Positions 7,109 through 11,367 of a stretch of 12,723 nucleotides of DNA are shown one piece after another (positions within the stretch are counted from its first letter, which is position 1; every line of letters starts with the position of its first letter). Origin of the DNA: an uncultured Pseudoxanthomonas sp. (GTDB taxonomy: Bacteria > Pseudomonadota > Gammaproteobacteria > Xanthomonadales > Xanthomonadaceae); NCBI GenBank assembly GCA_937975725.1, contig CALJUL010000077.1:1-12723 (forward strand), read 5' to 3'. The position numbers and the translations under genes were made by a program. The notes below the pieces were generated by a model, which was not told the DNA's origin, ran no database searches, and saw nothing but the letters and a program-made list of their open reading frames with translations.

Positions 7109-7114
7109 ATTCTA
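7109..7114 (-). promoter_or_regulatory. candidate -10 for recF
   Basis: On the minus strand this reads TAGAAT, one mismatch from TATAAT and matching the -10 of the rpmH promoter in this window. No clear -35 is seen. The predicted transcription start coincides with the ATG of the short leader ORF (7101), 78 nt before recF. Confidence 0.4.
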
Positions 7115-7214
7115 GGGGATGGGAGAGGAAGCAGGAGCGGAGCAGGGCAGTGACACTGGGCCGGGAGAGATGGTGGTCCGTATTCAACGAAGAGGTGAAA
7201 CAGGAGTGAAAGCA

Positions 7215-7240
7215 TTGTTCCGGGGCTGGGTCCGGAACAA
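7215..7240. repeat. inverted repeat, 9-bp arms
   Basis: TTGTTCCGG (7215-7223) and CCGGAACAA (7232-7240) are perfect reverse complements around an 8-nt loop. There is no T-tract on either side, so this is not a classical terminator. It could be a protein-binding site or an RNA hairpin in a transcript that reads through from dnaN. Confidence 0.6.
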
Positions 7241-7339
7241 GCCCGCTTCCTGGAATCACGATGCCCGATCCGGATACGGTGATGCAGCGTGCCGGGTGGT
7301 TCCCGCCAATGCCAGGGACAAGTTCCACCACTGCTTGCT

Positions 7340-7391
7340 GGAAGGAACAAACCGACCTGCTTATCCAAGGTGCGCGGTCCGGTTTCCTTCC
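7340..7391. repeat. long imperfect inverted repeat, 15 paired bases
   Basis: The left arm is GGAAGG, a 3-nt bulge, AAACCG and ACC (7340-7357). The right arm is GGT, a 1-nt bulge, CGGTTT and CCTTCC (7376-7391). The 18-nt loop contains TTATCCAAG, which resembles a DnaA box. It lies about 60 bp downstream of the dnaN terminator. No function can be assigned. Confidence 0.55.
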
Positions 7392-7450
7392 CAGAGGCCC
7401 CTGATGCCAGCCCCCCATACCCACTCCATCCCATCCAAGCCCGCAAACGA

Positions 7451-7477
7451 AAACGCCCGGCTTCTTGCCGGGCGTTT
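7451..7477 (-). terminator. rho-independent terminator of dnaN
   Basis: On the minus strand an 11-bp GC-rich stem (AAACGCCCGGC / GCCGGGCGTTT) closes an AAGAA loop and is followed by TCGTTT. It starts 24 nt after the dnaN stop codon, with parS site 3 in between. It separates dnaN from recF transcriptionally. Confidence 0.9.
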
Positions 7478-7479
7478 CG

Positions 7480-7495
7480 TGTTCCACGTGAAACA
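7480..7495. promoter_or_regulatory. parS: parS site 3 (between dnaN stop and terminator)
   Basis: TGTTCCACGTGAAACA is one base off perfect symmetry and matches the consensus chromosomal parS. It lies 5 nt from the dnaN stop codon and 2 nt from the terminator stem, so it is outside any gene. It is the parS site closest to the DnaA boxes, about 1.3 kb away. Confidence 0.93.
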
Positions 7496-7500
7496 GCAGG

Positions 7501-8601
7501 TCAGAGGCGCAACGGCATCACCACGTGGCGGGACTTCTCGCTGCTGGCCTCGCGGACCAGGGCCGAGGAGTTGGCGTCGCGCAGTTGCAGGATGATGTGC
7601 TCGTCGCGCAAGGCGGACAGCGCATCCAGCAGGTAGTTGACGTTGAAGCCGATGGCCAGGCCGTCGACCTTGGTGTCGGCCTCGATCTCTTCCTGCGCTT
7701 CTTCCTGTTCCGGGTTGTGCGCGCTGATCTTCAACTGGCCCGGGGAGACTTCCACGCGCACGCCGCGGTACTTCTCGTTGGACAGGATCGCCGCGCGTTG
7801 CAGGGCGGCGCGCAGCACTTCGCGGTCCAGCAGCACTTCACGGTCGGCGCCGATCGGGATCACCGCGGCGTAGTCGGGGAAACGGCCGTCGATCAGCTTC
7901 GAGGTGAAGGTCACGTCGTCGCGCTTGACCCGGATATGGCTGCGGCCGACTTCCAGCTCCAGGCTACGGTCGCCGCCTTCCAGCAGGCGCTGCAGTTCGG
8001 TCACGCCCTTGCGCGGCACGATGATCTGGCGCTTGGCGACCGGCGCGCCTTCCAGCACCGATTCGCACAGCGCCAGGCGATGGCCGTCGGTGGCGACGCA
8101 GCGCAGGGTGCGGTCGGCCAGGTCGAACAGCAGGCCGTTGAGGTAGTAGCGCACGTCCTGCTGGGCCATGGCGAACGCAGTGCGCTCGATCAGCTCCTTC
8201 AGCGTGGCTTCCGGCACCTCGATCCGCTCGGTGGCTTCCACTTCATCCACCGACGGGAAGTCATTGGCAGGCAGGGTCGCCAGGGTAAAGCGGCTGCGGC
8301 CGGCCTGTACGGTGACCTTGTCGCCGCTCTGGCTGACGGTCACCTTGCTGCCGTCCGGCAGTGCGCGAATGATCTCGAACAGCTTGCGGGCGGGGATGGT
8401 GGTCTCACCATCCTGGGCGTCGTCCACCGCGCTGCGCGCGATCATCTCCACTTCCAGGTCGGTGCCGGTCAGCGAAAGCTGACCGGCCTGCACCTGCACC
8501 AGGAAATTCGCCAGGACCGGCAGCGTCTGCCGGCGTTCGACCACATTGACCACCTGGGCCAAGGGCTTGAGGAATGCTTCGCGCTGCAGACTGAAACGCA
8601 T
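7501..8601 (-). CDS. dnaN: DNA polymerase III sliding clamp (beta subunit)
   Basis: 366 residues, the same length class as E. coli DnaN. The clamp is a dimer of three-fold repeated clamp domains, here about 1-120, 128-248 and 250-366. It encircles DNA and tethers polymerase III and many partners. Recognisable segments are LPVLANFL (27-34), ATDGHRLA (170-177), LIDGRFPDY (236-244), FNVNYLLDAL (319-328) and the C-terminal VVMPLRL (360-366), whose last residues help form the partner-binding pocket. The start is the ATG giving MRFSLQREAFLKPL, the family-typical beginning, with a weak AAGGGG element about 11 nt upstream. No clear dnaN promoter is seen in the oriC gap and no terminator follows dnaA, so dnaA-dnaN readthrough is likely. 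Transcription ends at the hairpin at 7451-7477. Confidence 0.99.
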   Translation of the reverse strand: MRFSLQREAFLKPLAQVVNVVERRQTLPVLANFLVQVQAGQLSLTGTDLEVEMIARSAVDDAQDGETTIPARKLFEIIRALPDGSKVTVSQSGDKVTVQAGRSRFTLATLPANDFPSVDEVEATERIEVPEATLKELIERTAFAMAQQDVRYYLNGLLFDLADRTLRCVATDGHRLALCESVLEGAPVAKRQIIVPRKGVTELQRLLEGGDRSLELEVGRSHIRVKRDDVTFTSKLIDGRFPDYAAVIPIGADREVLLDREVLRAALQRAAILSNEKYRGVRVEVSPGQLKISAHNPEQEEAQEEIEADTKVDGLAIGFNVNYLLDALSALRDEHIILQLRDANSSALVREASSEKSRHVVMPLRL

Positions 8602-8700
8602 GAGTGTTGGAGCCCCTTCGCTTTGGATTTTGAAGACTAAAAGCTAAAAAGCTGGTGGTGATGGTAGCCGTCCGGATCCGGGAAAACCCGCATAACCCCA

Positions 8701-8722
8701 TGATATTTATTTGTTTTTTCTT
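8701..8722. other. AT-rich tract, probable DNA unwinding element
   Basis: 19 of 22 bases are A or T (TGATATTTATTTGTTTTTTC and onward), in a region otherwise around two-thirds G+C. It lies 45 bp from the nearest good DnaA box, as expected for the strand-opening site of oriC. Confidence 0.65.
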
Positions 8723-8766
8723 CCCCAAACCCGGTGGACAGGGCTTGGTGTGCCGGTGATGGAACC

Positions 8767-8775
8767 TGTGGACAA
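8767..8775 (-). promoter_or_regulatory. DnaA box in oriC, one mismatch
   Basis: TGTGGACAA reads TTGTCCACA on the minus strand, one base from the consensus TTATCCACA. It is opposite in orientation to the perfect box 27 bp further on. Confidence 0.7.
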
Positions 8776-8801
8776 CTTTCGGCTCCGGATTCGTGCACAT
8801 C

Positions 8802-8810
8802 TTATCCACA
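8802..8810 (+). promoter_or_regulatory. perfect DnaA box in oriC
   Basis: TTATCCACA is an exact match to the high-affinity DnaA box. It is the only perfect box in the dnaA-dnaN gap. Confidence 0.9.
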
Positions 8811-9091
8811 GAAGGTCCGCCCCGTTGCCCACGAAGTTGTGCGTTGCCCGCGGCGGACCGCCCTGTCTACAGTGCGCACCGGGTCGTGGCGGCGCGGCCT
8901 TGCGGACATGGCGGCTCCCGTCGGCGGGAACGGGCGGTGCGGCATTCGGAGCGCACGGTGGCGCCGCCGGCGGTGCATCGCATCCGTTCCGCGGGCCCGG
9001 CGGGGCCACGAGCACGGCATTTCTTCGCTGTGGAACGCGCCGGCCGGTCCACTCCGCGGGTACAGCCCGGCACGATGCGGTATCGGCAGGC

Positions 9092-10429
9092 TTACTCGCT
9101 GAGCTTGCGGATCAGCTTGTCCCAGTCCTCGCGCAGCTTGCCGTCCGCCTCCATCAGGGTGCGGATCTGCCGGCAGGCGTGCAGCACGGTCGTGTGGTCA
9201 CGGCCGGCGAACGCGTCGCCGATCTCCGGCAGGCTGTGTTCGGTCAGTTCCTTGGCCAAGGCCATCGCCACCTGCCGCGGGCGCGCCAACGAGCGCGTGC
9301 GCCGCTTGGACAGCAGGTCCTTGACTTGCAGACCGTAGTAGTCTGCCACGGTCTTCTGGATATTGGGGATGCTGATGGCCTGCTGCTGCGCGCGCAGCAG
9401 GTCGCGCAGGGTTTCCTGGGCGAATTCCACGCTGATCGCGCGGCCGGTGAAGTTGGCCCGCGCGGCCAGAGTGTTGAGCGCGCCTTCCAGGTCGCGCACG
9501 TTGCTGCGCATCTTCTTGGCCAGCAGGAAGGCCACGTCGTCCGGGATCTGCGCGCCGCGCTCGTGCGCCTTGGCCAGCACGATGGCCGCGCGCGTCTCGA
9601 AATCCGGCGGGTCGATCGCCACGCTCAGGCCCCAGGCCAGGCGCGACTTCAGTCGCGGCTCCAGCCCGTCCACCTCGCGCGGGTAGCGGTCGCAGGTCAG
9701 GATGATCTGCTGGCGGCCGTCGAACAGCGCGTTGAAGGTGTGGAAGAACTCCTCCTGCGTGCGGTCCTTGCCGGCGAAGAACTGGATGTCGTCGATCAGC
9801 AGCGCGTCCACCTGCTGGAAGCGGCGCTTGAACTGGTCCATCGACTTCTCGATCAGCGCCTTGGTCATGGCGCTGAAGAACTGCTCGCTGCGCAGGTACA
9901 GCACGCGCGCGGACGGGTTCTGCCGGCGCAGCTCGTTGCCGGCGGCGAACATCAGATGGGTCTTGCCCAGGCCGGTGCCGCCGTACAGCAGCAGCGGGTT
10001 GTGGGCGCGGTCGCCGGGCTTCTGCGCCGCCTGCCACGCGGCCGCGCGGCCGAGCTGGTTGCTGCGGCCCTCGACGAAGTTGTCGAAGGTGTAGTGCGTG
10101 TCCAGGTTGCCGTCGAAGGGCTCGGCGGGGGCCGGCGCGGGGCCGGGCCGGGCCGATGCGCCCAGGCCGGTGGCGGGGGCCGGCTCGGCCACCCGGCTGC
10201 GCGAGCCGATCTCCAGCGAGACGTCGCCGTGGCCGGCGAAATGGTCCAGCAGTTCGCGGATGCGCCCCAGGTAGCGTTCGCGCACCTGTTCCACGATGAA
10301 GGCGTTGGGCGCGTACAGCACCATCGCGTTGTTGCGGTGCTCGGCCTGCAGCGGCTTGAGCCAGGTGTGGACATCCTCGGCCGGCAGTTCGGCTTCCAGG
10401 CGTTCGAGACAGCGGGGCCAGGCATCCAT
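9092..10429 (-). CDS. dnaA: chromosomal replication initiator DnaA
   Basis: 445 residues. Domain I (about 1-75) begins MDAWPRCLERLEAELPAEDV and recruits DnaB helicase. A short Pro/Ala-rich domain II follows (about 78-106). Domain III is the AAA+ ATPase: Walker A GGTGLGKTH (150-158), Walker B LLIDDIQF (210-217), arginine-finger box RLKSR (259-263) and sensor II NVRDLEGALN (310-319, R312). Domain IV carries the DNA-binding signature GRDHTTVLHACRQI (409-422) that reads DnaA boxes. The frame is open far upstream (to 10909), but only the ATG at 10429 gives the family N-terminus; earlier starts would overlap the promoter and rpmH. The Shine-Dalgarno is weak. The gene is transcribed towards the oriC gap. 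Two DnaA boxes adjoin its promoter, which implies autoregulation. Confidence 0.99.
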   Translation of the reverse strand: MDAWPRCLERLEAELPAEDVHTWLKPLQAEHRNNAMVLYAPNAFIVEQVRERYLGRIRELLDHFAGHGDVSLEIGSRSRVAEPAPATGLGASARPGPAPAPAEPFDGNLDTHYTFDNFVEGRSNQLGRAAAWQAAQKPGDRAHNPLLLYGGTGLGKTHLMFAAGNELRRQNPSARVLYLRSEQFFSAMTKALIEKSMDQFKRRFQQVDALLIDDIQFFAGKDRTQEEFFHTFNALFDGRQQIILTCDRYPREVDGLEPRLKSRLAWGLSVAIDPPDFETRAAIVLAKAHERGAQIPDDVAFLLAKKMRSNVRDLEGALNTLAARANFTGRAISVEFAQETLRDLLRAQQQAISIPNIQKTVADYYGLQVKDLLSKRRTRSLARPRQVAMALAKELTEHSLPEIGDAFAGRDHTTVLHACRQIRTLMEADGKLREDWDKLIRKLSE

Positions 10430-10514
10430 CAGGTGGAACGACTCGTGCAATGGGGGCGAACAGGCCGACGCGCGTCGCCGGTGGCAGCGCGTGTCGGGAT
10501 CGATGGGGTCGGCC

Positions 10515-10543
10515 AGACTACCACCGCCTTCCGGACCCGCCAA
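10515..10543 (-). promoter_or_regulatory. dnaA promoter
   Basis: On the minus strand this reads TTGGCG (-35, 10538-10543), a 17-bp spacer, and TAGTCT (-10, 10515-10520) preceded by TGG (extended -10). Transcription would start near 10508, about 80 nt before the dnaA ATG. DnaA boxes begin 5 bp upstream of the -35. Confidence 0.65.
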
Positions 10544-10548
10544 CGTCC

Positions 10549-10557
10549 TGTGCATAA
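10549..10557 (-). promoter_or_regulatory. perfect DnaA box upstream of dnaA promoter
   Basis: TGTGCATAA reads TTATGCACA on the minus strand, an exact match to the TTATNCACA consensus. It is next to the dnaA -35, so bound DnaA could block or modulate RNA polymerase. Confidence 0.85.
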
Positions 10558-10559
10558 GA

Positions 10560-10568
10560 TGTGGATGA
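10560..10568 (-). promoter_or_regulatory. second DnaA box upstream of dnaA, one mismatch
   Basis: TGTGGATGA reads TCATCCACA on the minus strand, one base from consensus. It has the same orientation as the perfect box and starts exactly 11 bp from it, close to one helical turn, so the two can be bound cooperatively on the same DNA face. Confidence 0.7.
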
Positions 10569-10632
10569 ACGGGCGTCCCCGGGCCGCCGTCCCGCGCACG
10601 CGGCCGGGCGTGGCTCGAAAGCCGTGCAACGG

Positions 10633-10662
10633 TTGACCCTAACCCGGCGACTCCTATAGAAT
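10633..10662 (+). promoter_or_regulatory. rpmH promoter
   Basis: The -35 is TTGACC (10633-10638) and the -10 is either TATAGA (10655-10660, 16-bp spacer) or TAGAAT (10657-10662, 18-bp spacer). This is the best sigma-70-type promoter in the window, as expected for a ribosomal protein gene. The leader would be about 31 nt. Confidence 0.8.
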
Positions 10663-10699
10663 TTCCGGTTCTTTCCACCCGAACACGCCCGAGGGCCCC

Positions 10700-10840
10700 A
10701 TGGCCACCAAGCGCACCTACCAACCCAGCAACCTGAAGCGCAAGCGCGACCATGGCTTCCGCGCCCGCATGAAGACCGCCGACGGCCGCAAGATCCTGGC
10801 CCGTCGCCGCGCCAAGGGCCGCAAGCGCCTGAGCGCCTGA
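10700..10840 (+). CDS. rpmH: 50S ribosomal protein L34
   Basis: 46 residues starting MATKRTYQPSNLKRKRDHGF and ending RRRAKGRKRLSA. This is the standard, very basic L34 sequence at its usual length, with the characteristic TYQPSNLKRKR start and GFRARMKTADGRKIL centre. L34 is a small protein of the large ribosomal subunit that binds 23S rRNA. The ribosome site GAGGG lies just before the ATG. It diverges from dnaA and is followed by rnpA 88 bp downstream, the near-universal arrangement in bacteria. Confidence 0.98.
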   Translation: MATKRTYQPSNLKRKRDHGFRARMKTADGRKILARRRAKGRKRLSA

Positions 10841-10873
10841 TGGGTTCGGCCGCATCCGCGGCCTGGCGACCCA
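10841..10873 (+). other. hairpin directly after rpmH
   Basis: A perfect GGCCGC-ATCC-GCGGCC stem-loop (10848-10863) is enclosed by TGGGT (10841-10845) and ACCCA (10869-10873). It begins at the base after the rpmH stop codon. No T-tract follows, so it is more likely to protect the 3' end of rpmH mRNA or to pause polymerase than to terminate. Confidence 0.5.
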
Positions 10874-10894
10874 TGCGTTCCCTGCATCACCAGG

Positions 10895-10918
10895 AGCCCG
10901 CGCGTCCACGTGCGGGCT
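10895..10918 (+). terminator. terminator-like hairpin (attenuator) before rnpA
   Basis: AGCCCGC (10895-10901) pairs with GCGGGCT (10912-10918), with additional pairing inside, followed by the weak T-run TTCTTGCT. It ends 10 nt before the rnpA ATG and covers the place where its ribosome site should be. It could lower rnpA expression relative to rpmH by partial termination or by masking translation start. Confidence 0.5.
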
Positions 10919-10928
10919 TCTTGCTGAG

Positions 10929-11354
10929 ATGAGCCACGCATTCCCGCGCCATGCGCGGGTCCGTGCGCGCGCCGACTATGCGCGTGTCTTCGAGCAGGCC
11001 CGACGCACTTCCGATCCGCTGCTGAGCCTGCACTGGCTGGCCGGCGACGCGCCTGCGCGCCTGGGCCTGGCGGTGTCGCGCAAGGTCGACACGCGGGCGG
11101 TGGTGCGCAACCGCATCAAGCGGCAATTGCGTGAACACTTCCGCCGGCTGCGCCCGCGCCTGCCCGGCGGGGATTACGTGGTCGTCGCGCGCCCGCCCGC
11201 GGCCAAGGCCGGCGCCGAACAGTTGCTCGCCACGTTCGAACGCGTGCTGGCGCGCAGCGGCGCATTGCCGCCACCGGCAGCGAGCGGCACAATGCCGCCG
11301 GCCTTGAATTCCCCTTCTCCTTCCTCCAACACACCGGTACCCGACGCCGGTTGA
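10929..11354 (+). CDS. rnpA: ribonuclease P protein component
   Basis: 141 residues. RnpA is the small basic protein that joins the RNase P RNA to cut the 5' leader from pre-tRNAs. The family signature RNRIKRQLRE is at 60-69, preceded by LGLAVSRKVDTRAVV (45-59). The N-terminal FPRHARVRARADYARVFEQ (5-23) matches the usual start that binds the leader of the substrate. The core ends near residue 110. Residues 111-141 are a Pro/Ser/Ala-rich tail (GALPPPAASGTMPPALNSPS and on) that is not part of the RNase P fold and is probably disordered. The start has little Shine-Dalgarno (GAG) and sits just after a hairpin. It is co-oriented with rpmH and yidC; yidC begins 13 bp after its stop. Confidence 0.96.
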   Translation: MSHAFPRHARVRARADYARVFEQARRTSDPLLSLHWLAGDAPARLGLAVSRKVDTRAVVRNRIKRQLREHFRRLRPRLPGGDYVVVARPPAAKAGAEQLLATFERVLARSGALPPPAASGTMPPALNSPSPSSNTPVPDAG

Positions 11355-11367
11355 GACAGCCTGCCTG

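Larger units (their letters stand above)
7025..7450. other. non-coding gap between dnaN terminator and recF, with inverted repeats
   Basis: This is a stretch of 426 bp with no convincing gene. ORFs that cross it either run through the dnaN terminator into antisense of dnaN or lack any recognisable sequence or start signal. It holds a probable recF promoter (7109-7114), a possible leader ORF and two inverted repeats (7215-7240 and 7340-7391). A TTATCCAAG sequence (7361-7369), a 7/9 match to a DnaA box, lies in the loop of the second repeat. Such a long spacer is unusual between dnaN and recF, which are often adjacent. Confidence 0.6.
8602..9091. other. oriC: oriC, dnaA-dnaN intergenic region
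   Basis: This 490-bp gap has no plausible gene and contains the hallmarks of a chromosomal origin. Next to dnaN are two AT-rich stretches (8621-8650, with repeated CTAAAA at 8637 and 8644, and 8701-8722). Then comes a DnaA-box cluster (8767-8810 plus weaker sites near 8733, 8791 and 8863), and then about 200 bp of very GC-rich DNA next to dnaA. A CCGGATCCGG palindrome (8672-8681) and a small CGGG-AAAA-CCCG hairpin (8679-8690) lie between the AT-rich tracts. No terminator for dnaA is visible. Confidence 0.85.

Noticed and set aside
7119..7595. 158-codon plus-strand frame across the dnaN-recF gap
   Set aside because: It runs through the dnaN terminator and parS site 3 into the antisense of the dnaN 3' end. 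It has no plausible ribosome site or recognisable protein features.
8863..8871. CTGTCTACA as a further DnaA box in oriC
   Set aside because: It has three mismatches from TTATCCACA, too weak to list as a site without footprinting. The same applies to the candidate near 8733; that near 8791 has two mismatches.
10287..10302. TGTTCCACGATGAAGG in dnaA, resembling parS
   Set aside because: It matches only 12 of 16 bases and has lost symmetry in the right half. It encodes a VEQV segment of DnaA and is probably coincidence.
8711..10636. 641-codon plus-strand frame across oriC and opposite dnaA
   Set aside because: It crosses the origin and dnaA on the opposite strand. Composition and position mark it as a shadow.
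10430..10909. N-terminal extension of dnaA (open frame to 10909, 605 codons)
   Set aside because: It would overlap the dnaA promoter, the DnaA boxes and all of rpmH. The conserved DnaA N-terminus begins exactly at 10429.
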